Positions 46,511-57,730 of a stretch of 64,000 nt of DNA are shown here, in pieces. This stretch comes from Ceratothoa steindachneri (lineage: Eukaryota; Arthropoda; Malacostraca; Isopoda; Cymothoidae), in NCBI GenBank assembly GCA_963969495.1, contig OZ018330.1, forward strand, positions 50,647,973 to 50,711,972, given 5' to 3'. A program made the position numbers and the translations under genes. Each line of letters starts with the position of its first letter. Within the stretch, counting starts at the first letter, position 1. The notes beneath the pieces are model-generated. The model was not told the DNA's origin and searched no databases. It worked only from the letters and a program-made list of their open reading frames with translations.

Positions 46511-47067
46511 ATCGATACCCCACCCTCACAATTGAGCCACTGGTCTTTAACCACAACGTCCTGGTATTGGAGACGGCGTAGCCCGACCAGTTAACCTCCT
46601 CCCCTTTCTCCCCTCGTCTCGAAGAGAATCTGAACGGTCGTCCCAGACCACATAATGCACTAATCAGCTCAGGTTGGACCTGTGACCCTAACATGGGTTA
46701 AAACAGCAAGGTTTTCCCTAAGAGTTGATATTCAATTTCAGCGCATATGCGAAATTAGAGGAGCGTAGTCCTCAAGCCAGAAGCTCCCCTCTAGGGTTAG
46801 CTGAATGACGCCCTGAGAAAAACTGTTGGAAGAGGAGATTTAATGCAGCCTCTCCACGCATCACCTCCCCCCCCCTCCTTCCCCTACCCCCAGTGGGTGG
46901 CGAAGTATAAAATCAAAAAACTTTGAAAAAACGAGGTAGATTACGTTAGTCATCAAGGCGACGAAGACCGGCAAGAGGCCCGGCTACCGACAAAAGGGAC
47001 GCTGAAGAAGCTCATCCCGAGCCAGTTCCTGGTGATTACACCGAATTTAGAAGCCTGTCAGAAGTAG
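46511..47067. other. anonymous DNA between J5 and the CR1/L2-type element
   Basis: No gene supported. Possibly a decayed remainder of J5, but no RT block could be aligned. C9 run at 46,867-46,875. Confidence 0.5.
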
Positions 47068-47995
47068 ATAATAATAATACAAAAATTCTTATAATGCGCT
47101 CTTCAAGGCCGGAGGAGGCCTTCACAGGCCGCACGTTCTGCTGAGGGTTAAGATCAGGTGAGTGAGTAGGCAATCCTGAACAGATGCGTTTTCAGGAGTC
47201 GCTTGAAAGTGGTAAGTGAGGCAGCAGATCTAATTATGGTTGGAATAGCATTTCAAAGTTTGGGGGCACAGACTGAGAAGGAGCGGTCGCCCATTGAGCA
47301 GAGGGACGAGCGAGGGGTATTCAGGAGAGGAGCATGAGATGACCGAAGGGCCCGAGGGGCGAGATGTTGGGAAAGAGCAGAGAAAAGGTAGGTTGGGGCC
47401 ATTTGGTGAAGGACCTTGAAAGTGAAGAGAAGAATCTTGAAATGAGAACGATATCTGACAGGTAACCAGTGCAGTTCCTGAAGCAGGGGCTTAGAAGGGA
47501 CGAATCGAGAGCGACGGAGGAGTAGTCGGGCAACGTAGTTCTGGACTAGCTGAAGGAGACTTAGAGAGGAAGATGGTAGATTTACAAGAATAGAGTTACA
47601 GTAATCAAGGCGGGGACAGCAGTCTCAAGACTGTGGCGATCGAAGTGAGAGCGAATGCGGGAGAAGTCACGGAGGAAACAAAGGGAAGATTTACTAATAT
47701 TGTGGATGTGGGGCTTGAAGGAGAGATGCTCATCGAACACAGCGCCCAGATTTCTAATAGAGTCAGAGAAAGCGACAGAGTTTCCACCCAGAGGGAGGGA
47801 GGGAAAGAGGAATTTAACTTTGTATACTAGAGCGGGGGTACCAACCAGAAAAACTTCAGTTTTGGAGTGGTTAAGTTTGAGGAAGTTAGCCGATAGCCAG
47901 TCCGAGATACAAGAATGGGCAGATAGGAGGTCAAAGATTAAGGGGGCAATGGTCGAGGGGGACCCCAGTCAGTGTCTGAGAGCTGCATGAGAAGG
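47068..47995 (-). pseudogene. CR1/L2/Rex1-type non-LTR RT C-terminus with 3' end
   Basis: The minus strand reads SDWLSANFLKLNHSKTEVFL (about 47,860-47,920), IRNLGAVFDEHLSFKPHI (about 47,710-47,765), LDYCNSILVNLPSSSLSLLQ and LVQNYVARLLLRR (about 47,530-47,620, other frame), LLQELHWLPVRYRSHFKILL (about 47,430-47,490), LAPRALRSSHAPLL, GDRSFSVCAPKL then a TGA where the family has Trp, and TTFKRLLKTHLFRIAY (about 47,165-47,215). This is the conserved RT C-terminus of the CR1/L2/Rex1 group. The 3' end shows the group's usual ending: a gagcgcattataa box followed by a short TAT/ATT microsatellite at 47,068-47,082. 5'-truncated. Confidence 0.92.
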
Positions 47996-48009
47996 AGATC
48001 ATCGTTCAA

Positions 48010-48974
48010 CACTCTAATTCTTATATGACGAAGCCTAAAGAAAAAAGGAGCAGATAACTAATTGTTCAGTTACATAAAAGTGGTTTGGGTTATAGAAAAA
48101 TTTCATCTAATGCTAAAAATACCAATCTCAACCATTGGTGACACGATTTGCTGGTTCACGTCATATCAGGTCACTGTAACTCTACCACGTTCAGGGCGTC
48201 CATTTAAATTTTCAAACCGTGCGGCTAAACATATAGTCTGTAAAGTAAAGAAGAATCCTCGAGTGACTCGATCTGAATTTCAGAAAGATTTGGAAGCAGC
48301 TGGGACACACGTATGCAATTAGAGCAGTTCTTCTCCTCTTCAGGTCCTGGAAGACTCCATATTATTGAAGGGAAAATGAATACTCAGATGTATTGCAGTA
48401 TTCTGGATGCTAATCCTTACAGTCTGCAGACGACTTGAAGTTGCCAAGAAGATGGACATTCCAGCAGGACAACGATCCAAAACATATAGCCAAAGGCACT
48501 GCAGCGTGGTTTCGGCAGAGGAAAATAAAGATTATGGGATGGCCAAGTCAGTCGCCAGACCTAAATCCTATCGAGAACCTGTGGCGAGAATAAAACTAAA
48601 GATTCAGAAAAGTGACCCAAGAAATCTAACAGATTTAAAAAGAATACGCCAAGAAGAATGGGCCAAGATACCTACAAATATTTGTAAGAACCTCATAAGT
48701 AAATATCCCAAACGCTTGGAACCGGTACTAGCGACGAAAGGTCATATCACCAAATACTAACTGTTTTTCATAGATGTATCGGATACCTTTTGAAACGTTC
48801 GTTTGATTTTTTTTTTCGTGATCATAGTAATGTTTTACTAGTTTTGCAATATGATACCAATTTGTATTCCACGTACAAAATACATAGATGTTCAATTTTC
48901 GATTTATTTGCTGTTGTGTAACTATGGTAAATAAACTTGTGACTATGTATCGGATATCTATTGCACACTCTGTA
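48010..48974 (+). pseudogene. Tc1-type (DD34E) transposon, internally deleted
   Basis: Starts with MTKPKEKRSR (48,024), then IVQLHKSGLGYRKISSNAKN (helix-turn-helix), LPRSGRPFKFSNRAAKHIV (second helix-turn-helix) and KNPRVTRSEFQKDLEAAG, then jumps at about 48,320-48,340 to SGPGRLHIIEGKMNTQMYCS. The block with the first catalytic Asp is deleted. [20 protein letters not shown] and [14 protein letters not shown] keep the second Asp and the Glu, 34 residues apart (DD34E). PRNLTDLKRIRQEEWAKIP and YPKRLEPVLATKGHITKY end the protein at 48,759. The right end, ttgcacactctg then TA (48,961-48,974), is a likely terminus; no matching left end was found. Several frameshifts. Confidence 0.93.
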
Positions 48975-50278
48975 TATATTGATTTTTGCGGCACTGGCAG
49001 TTCCACCCACAGACGCCATCACATGTACATGTCTAACCACAACACTGCTGTATCTTCGGCTGTCCATTCTTGTCGCACACAACACATTAACTTCTGTCCA
49101 ATAATCTGCTGGTGGTTTCTATGCCCACACCCCTCAAGCGGAACGAGTGACTTTGATAATGTTCTCAGTGATTGACATTCTGATCTTTGTGTATTTCCTT
49201 ATCCGGTCAAGTGTCCTCGTCCACGATTGAAGATGGCCGGTTGGCGCAGTAACGTGGGTGATCTTTCTTCATACTACATGAACTACTCCCAAAAGTCTCT
49301 CACAACCTCAATATCATCTTCCGCGTAAAAATTGAAGTATCTTCGAACCCTAATCCCAACTAGTACAAACTTACTCTTCCAACCAAACCATATTGTTTGC
49401 GAGCTGGGACGTACCATTCTCGTCGAAACCATCCCCAAGATCACATTTGAAGTTTGTTGAGACTTAGTATCGTTTCTTCTTTTGCAAACGATCTTATCCA
49501 GCTAACTTGTGCTGCAGTGTTCGTCGCCTTGCACGAAAGTGAATTCTCGTGCGCAGAATTGTTGGGAGGATTCATACCCCTGTGACAAGCGTCTTCCGGA
49601 TTGATAAGGCGTTCAAGTGCGCCCAGGAAGTCCTCTTGGACTTTTGGGAGGTTGACTATCCAGTGAAGAAAGGGAGAAACGCTACCACGAATACTGTTGT
49701 GCTAACAGTGAAGCGTATCGAGACCATCGTGCATGTATGGTAACTGGTTGTCATTCGAGGGAATCGGTCCACTCTATTTCTCCCCGCGAATACTCCCTAT
49801 GAACAAAGGATGGCATTAGCAAGGCCTAGTAAAAACTAACAACGATCCAAGAACCGAGCGAGATACGACGAATGCACCAAAACACAGCTCACTCACAGTT
49901 ATCGTTTTCTCTTCTGTACCTTTACTATTTTTTTTTTTTTCATTTTTCTAAAAAAAATATGTATAACTTAAAAGTAATAAATAAAAGAACGTATAACTGT
50001 TTTTATTGGAACTAATAAAGTTTGAAACAAGCTTCAGTACATAATCCTGGTGGTATATCGGAGCAGCACGTCTCGGTGTACGTTCAGAATTGTAAGTAAC
50101 CATCATTCTCAAATGATTTCCAACTATTTTTTTTATTAGATTATATGTAGATTCAACATAATCTACAAAACTCGAATTTAAAACATGTGTATTGCAAGTT
50201 GCTGCTTATACCATTTTAGAGGCTGGCTTTCTTGGAGCAGAATAATGTTATACTATCTGGAGTGTTCGGTCTACATCA

Positions 50279-50282
<4 letters not shown>
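48975..50282. other. anonymous intergenic DNA
   Basis: No gene supported. The 64-aa frame at 49,549-49,743 has no recognisable motif. Confidence 0.55.
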
Positions 50283-50360
<78 letters not shown>

Positions 50361-50384
50361 TATATATTATATATATGGGGGGGG
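50283..50384. repeat. (AT)n microsatellite ending in G8
   Basis: About 94 bp of AT repeats with two phase breaks, then eight G (50,377-50,384). Confidence 0.97.
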
Positions 50385-51460
50385 TAATCTTGCACACAAA
50401 CTCGAATACTCTGTTTCAACTCGACCACCCCTTGCCTACGACTCACACTAACTACTACATTGTTTCAATGACAGTTTGAGAGAACTCGTTTCTTTTGTTA
50501 TGAAACAAAAGAGAGTGCATTTCGAGAGTTCCAAATGCATATCGTTTTCCTTTGGCTGCTTTTTTTTCATGACTGTGCATAGTAACAAGGCCTTGCGATT
50601 TATTCTAACATTTTTTTCGCGTTGGCTTCTCAGGAACCTTTAATAATGGATTTATGCTATCTGCTCTCTCCATCTGAATTCCTTTAGGTGAAAGTGGCAT
50701 GCCATTTTAACCATAACCGAGTCTTGTAACCGAGTGTCAAAGCGGGTTTGTTGACAGGGCGCCAAAACCAAACACGAAGGCAGTAATACCTCCGTGCTAA
50801 GAATGGAAATGCATGTTTTGTCGCGCGTGTGAGAAGTAATCCAATTTTTGCCTGCTCGGACTGGGTCGAATGCCTCTGTTTGGCCTTCCTTTTTAACCCC
50901 ACCCCTCTCAATTAGGCCCTTTGTTCCCTCTCGGCAGGTAGAATAAAGGGCTCCGCTTGTCGGGTCACGCCGTCTGATCCTCCCTCTCCACTGGATGAGA
51001 CCGTGGCCGGATCCCCAAAGTGTTATGACATCCGGCGCGCTCCCTCCCTTCCTCCACATTATCGCCATGTTGAGAAGAAGAGGGGCAATCGAAAGACCGC
51101 TTCGATGTGAAAGAAGGGGGTGGAGACTTGAAGTAGATGAGAAAACAACTTCGTTTTGGGGGAAGGTTGTGAGTGGTTGTAATAAGATATCCAAAATGAC
51201 CATATTAATCGGGGCGCTCTCACACCTATTGGAAATTCACGCGTGGATGCGGGGTTGGATTCGCCTCTCTTCATACACATAACGCATCACTCTTTACGCC
51301 GGCATCTGCCGAAGGGGATTCATATCCAAATTCCACTGACATTTTTACCCGCAAAGGTTGTCAAGTGCAACATGGACCAGCACGCTGCAGCTGATATTTG
51401 GCAGTTTGCATGCCCTGCGCGTGCCCAGTGTCCACTGTTACACCTGGCAATTGTCTTCAT
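50385..51460. other. anonymous intergenic DNA
   Basis: No gene supported. A 183-aa minus frame (50,652-51,203) is open but has low-complexity composition, no domain, and overlaps other frames; treated as chance. Confidence 0.5.
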
Positions 51461-51620
51461 GGCGGTCTCGAACTAGATTGAGACTATCCGGGCTTCATTA
51501 TGTCTAGACATTTCCATTTTACCCTAGTTTTCGACACTTTTTTACAAGCCTCTTATCGTCTATTTTGTAGGCTAGTCGCCGATCAGCTTTCGTCCTTTCA
51601 TCCCTGGTCGGGACAGGGAA
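51461..51620 (+). repeat. dispersed repeat, copy 1 (partner 60,247-60,400)
   Basis: Shares with 60,247-60,400 the ordered blocks ggcgg.tc.aactagattga, ctagac.tttcc, ttttaccc/ctttacca, tttcgac, and aggctagtcg.cga.cagctt.cgtc, about 75% alike by eye. The family is unknown. The shared aactagattga end may be one terminus. Confidence 0.6.
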
Positions 51621-51812
51621 CAATGGGTGGATACCCTTTACATTCGGTTCCAGTTAGCGGGGAGGGTAACACGCCTGCACTTCCCACCATTTTCTTGCCC
51701 CCATTTAAGCCACAAGGGGATATCAACCTCCGCCGCATGGACAACCATGCTGAAGCTGGTATCCTAAGAGATTGCACGCCTTACTGACCCTAATCATGGC
51801 AGGAGCATTTAC

Positions 51813-51813
51813 G

Positions 51814-51896
<83 letters not shown>
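51813..51896. repeat. (CT)n(AT)n microsatellite
   Basis: CT repeats 51,813-51,833 passing into AT repeats to 51,896. Confidence 0.97.
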
Positions 51897-51898
<2 letters not shown>

Positions 51899-51934
51899 TG
51901 AATTAAATTGTCTTCGGAGAATGTGGTTTAATTC

Positions 51935-51937
<3 letters not shown>

Positions 51938-52027
<90 letters not shown>
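51938..52027. repeat. (AT)45 microsatellite
   Basis: 90 bp of uninterrupted AT repeats, 41 bp after the previous array and directly followed by cagggctagg. Confidence 0.97.
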
Positions 52028-52030
<3 letters not shown>

Positions 52031-52611
52031 GGCTAGGAACTGAAATGAATATCGATTCTAGTTTCGATTTGAGTTTGGCATTTTTAAAAAAAATATCAAT
52101 TCGGAATTCGATTCGAGTTCGAGTTCAGTCTGCATTTCAAATGCTTAAATCTATTATTTCAGAGTTCTATATGCTTTTTCCCCGGAAAATATAATTTATA
52201 ATAAAGTAACTTATAAAACTTTTCCCCCTCTTATTACACATTTTCCTTGAGTTAAGGTAAATTCGTTATTTACTGTGTTATTTCTTGTTTACTATAGCTA
52301 TCCATATGTACCAGATGCCCGAATTAACTATGTACTTTTCTATTGAAATTAATGGGTAAAATATTAGCAAAGTCCCATTGGAAGTTTTTAATGTGATACT
52401 ACATACTACATTTTTTTCTCTATTGAAATATTATGCAATAAAAATACAGAACCCACGAAGCATTATTAAACATTGTGCAAAAAACTAGTAAAGCATATAT
52501 TACAAATTTTATTATTATATTGAAATATTATGCAATAAACATAAACAAGAATTCAAATAATACCTTATAAGAACAATTTAAGCTCTTTTAAAAACAAACC
52601 TGAGAGCCAAA
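52028..52611. repeat. possible hAT-type element end plus AT-rich body
   Basis: Begins cagggctaggaactgaaat immediately after the AT array; CAGGGCT is a common hAT terminus. No opposite end or 8-bp duplication was found, so the call is weak. A 22-bp exact direct repeat (starting tattgaaatattatgcaata) occurs at 52,421-52,442 and 52,518-52,539. Confidence 0.4.
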
Positions 52612-53910
52612 TTGTGAATATATTTGACACGGCACTGGCTGTCGTCACCGAAAAGCTAACAAAGATCAAGGCAGACAAAAGGCATGCCGACCTGGTGCTC
52701 CGCGATGTCAAAAAAAGCTTTTGATAAGGTTTAGAAGAGAGGACTACAATTTAAGATCCTTCAAGTGGGTCTCAACCCCATTCTTGAGAGGATTCTATGT
52801 GGCTCCATAATGGAGAGGAGAGCATACATACACATCAGAGGACATAAAGGCCCCGAATTCGAACTTGAAGCAGAGATCCCACAACACCATTTATACAACA
52901 TTTATACACGTGACCTACCACAACCTCTCTCCGAGGGTATGATATACGTACAGTTCGCTGACGATATATCGCAAATTTGTACCAACGATATGTTCACAGG
53001 GAATTTATGGCGAGGAATACGGCTAGGGAGATAGCTAACATCAACTCTTCTGAGAGGAAATGGAAAATATCAACCAATGACCAAAAATTCAAAATAATTC
53101 CCGTCTTGCAAGACCTTCAACGATCGATATACGTGTAGAAAGGGGGCGAATCCGCTACTGCCTGGAGGGGACGGTTCTGGGGCTCAAAATCACCACCAGG
53201 GGCTACACGAGTCATATCGAGCGAACAGTCGCGAATGACAAGAGAGATTTGAGGGAATTTGATAGGTTCCGTGACCTAAATCCCTTAAATAAAATCAAGA
53301 TATTCAATGCGTGCATTCGCTCGAGACTCCTGTACCCCCCGGTGTCGCTGAACGCGAGCGCCGAGACCCACATTGCGAAACTACAAACGATCTAGAACAA
53401 AGCGGTGCTTATCATCACAAACACCCGAATACGATAATACAAACGACAGGGGGAGCTCCACGACTCGGTTGGATTATCTCCGATCAACGTGGCGCTCCAC
53501 GTGAGGGCTAAGAAGATCTGGCGAGCCATTGGCACCCGCCTGTCCCCGGACTTCTCTCGTACACACCTAGTCATCGAGGTCGACCGACAAATAAGACCAT
53601 TTAAAAGCATTAAGATACAGTTTGACGGCGACGTAACTCCAAAATGCACATGACAAAATCGAGAACAATAAACCCCTCCGCAAATAAAGGCTTGAATGCC
53701 ATTTAAGACCATTAAGATCATATATAAAAAATAAGAATTGAATTAACATGTTTAATTTAATTAGAATAAACTATAGATTCTTATAGTTTATTAAAAAAAA
53801 ATTCCAAAAAACAAAAACAAACAAAACTTAAAAAAACAGAGCTACCCTTTCACCAGGGACCTATTTATTTATTGTCTTCCACACCACCTCTATTCTTTAA
53901 ACTCGCCCTA
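52612..53910 (+). pseudogene. family J copy J6, RT and 3' tail
   Basis: TALAVVTEKLTKIKADKR then DLVLRDVKKSF (52,627-52,720; matches VVLRDVSSAF of J2), GLNPILERILCGSIMERRAY then IPQHHLYNIYTRDLP and MIYVQFADDISQICTND (52,940-52,990; active-site FADD intact). After frame changes, NKIKIFNACIRSRLLYPPVS and IWNKAVLIITNTRIR-like blocks (with a stop for Trp/Gln) near 53,290-53,440. The 3' tail (53,650-53,910) matches the J1 tail in inverse orientation. 5'-truncated within RT. Confidence 0.85.
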
Positions 53911-55835
53911 CTTCACCACTTTCCTCTCTCTCTCTCTCTTTTACTCTCCCTAAATTTCACCACTTTTTATGTCCAAGTCCAAGTCCAGGATCACTCTTAA
54001 CCTAATATGATCATGAATTTCTTCCCTAAGCTTGTGCTCACTTCTGCCACAATTCGAACCGCTATTCGTCCCGTCCCGTTTGTGTTTCTAAATTCCATAC
54101 TCCCCCCCCCCTCCCTTAACCCCGCTTGTCTTTGATCTTTAAACCCCGCATTTTTGCTTCCTCTGAGTTTAATCAGTTTTTTTCCTCTTCTCAGTTGAAT
54201 GAAATGCTTCATCAACTTTCTTCTCCTGGCTCCCGTTGTATGTATGTATCAGTGTTAGTATTGTATCAAGCCATCTTCATATTAACGCTTGGCATAATAG
54301 TTTATATCCCCCCTCCCCCGCCTTATTTGTGCATGGTTGCAAATGGTTACTTTGTTTGAATATTTTAGCGATTTAAATTTAAATGGGATTTGCATTTTTG
54401 TGCGTAATATTATTTGCGTGTTCCCCGAACGGAATAAAATGTTATCCCTTTGCATTTGAGGAATGTCACGTTTTGAAGTTGGAGTTTTTGGCGAAGGGAC
54501 AGAGATGGTTGGGGAGATGCGTTTCTGAAGTGACGCTCGTTTCGAGATAAATAAAGACAATCAAGGCACACTTGTATGGCGAGGAGCAGGAGAGTTGCGC
54601 GTCACTTGTTGCCACAAGTAGTCTCTTGGGTTTGGGGGTTATGTACCTTACATCATTGTTCACCTTAGAAAGAGAGAGATGTGAGAAACAAAAGATGTAA
54701 GTTTGGGTGAAGATCAAGGAGTAAATTTCTTCGGGAACGACTTTTCAACAAACTTTTGACATAATTAGCTCCTTGGTTTTCGGCTTTTTTTTAACCAACG
54801 AGGACGACTTGTGCAGCCTCCCAAGCATTTAGAGAGGTGATGAAGTTTGCTGCAAAAGTCCCTTGTTATCCTTTATTTGGCGTTTAGTTCTAAATTCACT
54901 TATCTTAGTTCTACTCCCTTTCTCAATGAGCTTACCTTCTTTGAATTACACCCGTTTTTGCTTGGGAATTATCGATGGGGTCCTGAATGGGTTCCATCCC
55001 GCTTTGTTTCACAATATGCGACACGTCATTATTATACTTTTCTTTAACCGCTCTTCTGTTACCTGGTGAGTTTTGTTGCTCTATTTTCTCCCTTTATTCT
55101 TGGTTCTTGCCAAGCAGTTTTCTGGCTCCAACAATGCCTACATAAAGATTTGCGGTTCTCTTCCACACTTGCCTTCATCTTCACTACTCTCTTTACTGAT
55201 CTGCCATAGCAAACTTTCTTGGTGACACGCCCTCGTTGCTATTCCGTTTTAAATGCGAGAGAAAAATATGTCTGTCTGTTATTCTCTTCTTTCCTTCATT
55301 AAAAGCATTTAGATTTTCCCATTTTCTTCAGTCGCCTAAGGAAGTTGATCCAAACCATTTATGAATATGGTGGTCTTCTCCCGCCCTTGGTGTATAAGAA
55401 GACTCGCGTCTCCTTTGTAGGCGAATTTTTCTTTCTTCAAAATGAGGTTTATTGTTTGTGATCATCGAAAGCGACTAGATGATGTGGTTGTCCTTTTGAA
55501 TAGAAACAGCTGTATTCAATCTGACTCTATGTTAAAGTGTTGTTGAGCTTCAGATTGAAATAGCAAGCAAAACTACAACATCGCTACTTTGATGCTATCT
55601 TGTTTGCGTGAGGTTGATTTCTGGGATCATAGATTTCGCAAATGCCAATTTCAATGACATCCGTTTCTCACGTGTGGCTTTGATGTTTCTGCCTCACTTC
55701 TGACGCCATTGAGTCTATCTACATTTGACGATGAGGGGCCATTTGCCCGAAATTCGGGCGAATCGAGGATTGAGGTCGGTTCTTCATCGGGGTGTTTGAA
55801 AATGAATTGTCCTTAGAAGATTTGGGTGTCTTTTT
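53911..55835. other. anonymous intergenic DNA with one dispersed repeat
   Basis: No gene supported. A (CT)n stretch lies near 53,922-53,940. 55,080-55,265 is the partner of the repeat at 13,600-13,790. The rest is unremarkable. Confidence 0.55.
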
Positions 55836-56267
55836 TTCGGAACAGGCCCGGCAGCGAATTAAGCGTTCGGGGGGAATCGCTAGGTTAGGTTAATTTAGGA
55901 CAGCAACTTTGCAAAAAAAAGAACATGTTATGAAACTTCCATTAGCATCCTAGCGTTGCCGTTGGTGCTGTAATAACTATGAATACAATTTCATTGTTGG
56001 ATTGAGAAACAGACAATTGGTTAGAAAAATCAAAATTATATTTTGAGACAATCGTTTATTTCATTCACCTATGGTGTAAAGGTTGACAACTACTGTTTTC
56101 TGTGTGTTAAAGAGCTTAAAGTGTCAATAGAAGGGGCATGACTGGTTGGAAAATACATTCTGCAATAGGTTTGCGCCAGTTCCTTGCTCCAAAGCCTAAC
56201 CTAACCTACAGGCCCTACTCACACTACGAGCCTCGAACGCCTCATTCGCTGCCGAGCCTGTTCTGAA
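55836..56267. repeat. 430-bp inverted-repeat structure
   Basis: The left arm ttcggaacaggcccggcagc then gaattaagcgttcg (55,836-55,869) matches the reversed right arm ttcagaacaggctcggcagc then gaatgaggcgttcg (56,234-56,267). An inner pair, taggttaggtta (55,881-55,892) and taacctaaccta (56,197-56,208), is perfectly complementary. The outer flanks carry similar direct words, gaagatttgggtg (55,816) and gaagatttttggggtg (56,265), which could be an imperfect target duplication. No coding capacity. A foldback or MITE-type element is the simplest reading. Confidence 0.7.
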
Positions 56268-57271
56268 GATTTTTGGGGTGGCCCCACTTGTTTTACGAGG
56301 TTACGATGTATACTCCCGGCTTCATTTTCTTACTACCCATTTGCCGGGCCTTGTATTGCCATTATGACCCATATTCTCTTCGTTATTTATTTTTTTCTAC
56401 GGCTTACAGAACGCATTATCGCACAGCAACTAGCGTGGGCAGGGGCGCCAGTCGTGCAATTAAACTGAATATAGTTTAACGACCAATTAACACCGGTAGT
56501 TCGGGACAATTTGTTGTAATTGTATTTTGGAGTTGATTTTATGGCTCGAAGGAGGACGCCGGCTTCGCGTTCGTTCCGTGGTTTATGGCCATCCTTCCAC
56601 CACGTCTCTGCCTCTGACGAGGCTGTGTTGTGATCGGAGAACTGCCCTTCCCGGGTCCATTTCGAGCCATCTTCTTGGACCGATTTTACGCCCCTTAAAG
56701 AAAATCGGGCAAGAACACAATTATTTTTATCGGTTGGTGTTCACAAGGCGATGACGTATTAGCATTGTAAGGGGGGGGGGGTATTGGAAATCTTTTTGTC
56801 TCGCTGGCTTCCCCTTTCCACAGAAGCTCAAATTGGGGGATGTTTTAATTTATTCCTGATGCAAGATGAAAGGGCGGGTATCCAAATACAAGGATTTAAG
56901 TTCGTGCGGATACTTCGGTCTGGAATTATGGAATGTGTCATTTCGTTCCCAGCAAAACATTAATTTCCGATTTATTAGTTAGCACTTAAAAGTATTATTT
57001 GCCACTGCTTTGACGTCATAAGTCGCGGTAGAAGAAGTTTCATTACACCGATTCAAGAAATTCATTTTAGCAACGATGATGTTAATTTAACTACGATGTG
57101 GAAGGTTATTTAAACGCGTGTCGCTAGAATAGGCGGGGGGGGAATACCCGCGCGCAAAAAACTAACGTTACTGAAATAAACTAAAAGAACCCCCCCTCCC
57201 TTTCATAAATTAACATAGCCAAAAAACTAACCAACATAAACCCGCACCTAATCCAATCATTATTAATAACA
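56268..57271. other. anonymous intergenic DNA
   Basis: No gene supported. G11 run at 56,771-56,781. Confidence 0.55.
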
Positions 57272-57730
57272 TCATAATTGGAAATTTCCCGCGTATTTTT
57301 TTAAAATAGAAATATTTATAACTAAGCGTCTTCGATTGCGTTGGAGTTGTTTGTATGGCGAATTACCATCAATTTCCATACATATAAGGAAAAAGTAATC
57401 CCCAGCAAAGACTAGAGGGCTTGTAATCCACATAGTCTCAATTGGTAAAGGTTTGACTGTTCTTAAATGGTCATTCAAGCGTTTCGAGAATACACTTTTT
57501 TTAACTACACTCTTACACAATTTCTCAACTTTATAAATTTGCTGAACTATATATTTTTTTGTTATATCACCCAAGTGATGGAGTAAAAGTGGCACCAATG
57601 TGTTATTAGCCACGTGTGGTTGAATACTAAATGCGGCAGCACCCATGCGTGAAAACACTGCTTGGAATTCGCTCTCGCCATTCAACGCTTTAACTGGCTC
57701 GCACTTTAATACTGTCTTCTTCACTTTCAA
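57272..57730 (-). CDS. hypothetical 152-aa frame, unassigned
   Basis: Open minus-strand frame from MKVKKTVLKCEPVKAL to SILKKYAGNFQL. The composition is protein-like: mixed charged and hydrophobic residues, no low complexity, no dense antisense competitor. I see an amphipathic Lys-rich middle (KYIVQQIYKVEKLCKSVVKK) and a hydrophobic stretch (FAGDYFFLICMEIDG), too short and charged for a sure membrane helix. No family is recognised. It could be a transposon fragment or the last exon of an unknown gene. The start is only the first Met in the frame. Confidence 0.35.
   Translation of the reverse strand: MKVKKTVLKCEPVKALNGESEFQAVFSRMGAAAFSIQPHVANNTLVPLLLHHLGDITKKYIVQQIYKVEKLCKSVVKKSVFSKRLNDHLRTVKPLPIETMWITSPLVFAGDYFFLICMEIDGNSPYKQLQRNRRRLVINISILKKYAGNFQL

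Noticed and set aside
50652..51203. 183-aa minus-strand frame as a gene
   Set aside because: No domain, mixed arginine-rich and low-complexity segments, overlapping plus frames.
55881..56208. taggttaggtta arms as an arthropod telomere tract
   Set aside because: Only two units per arm, and they are parts of an inverted repeat inside the window.
57272..57730. Assignment of the 152-aa frame to an LTR-element integrase
   Set aside because: No HHCC or DDE residues with fitting spacing; kept only as hypothetical.
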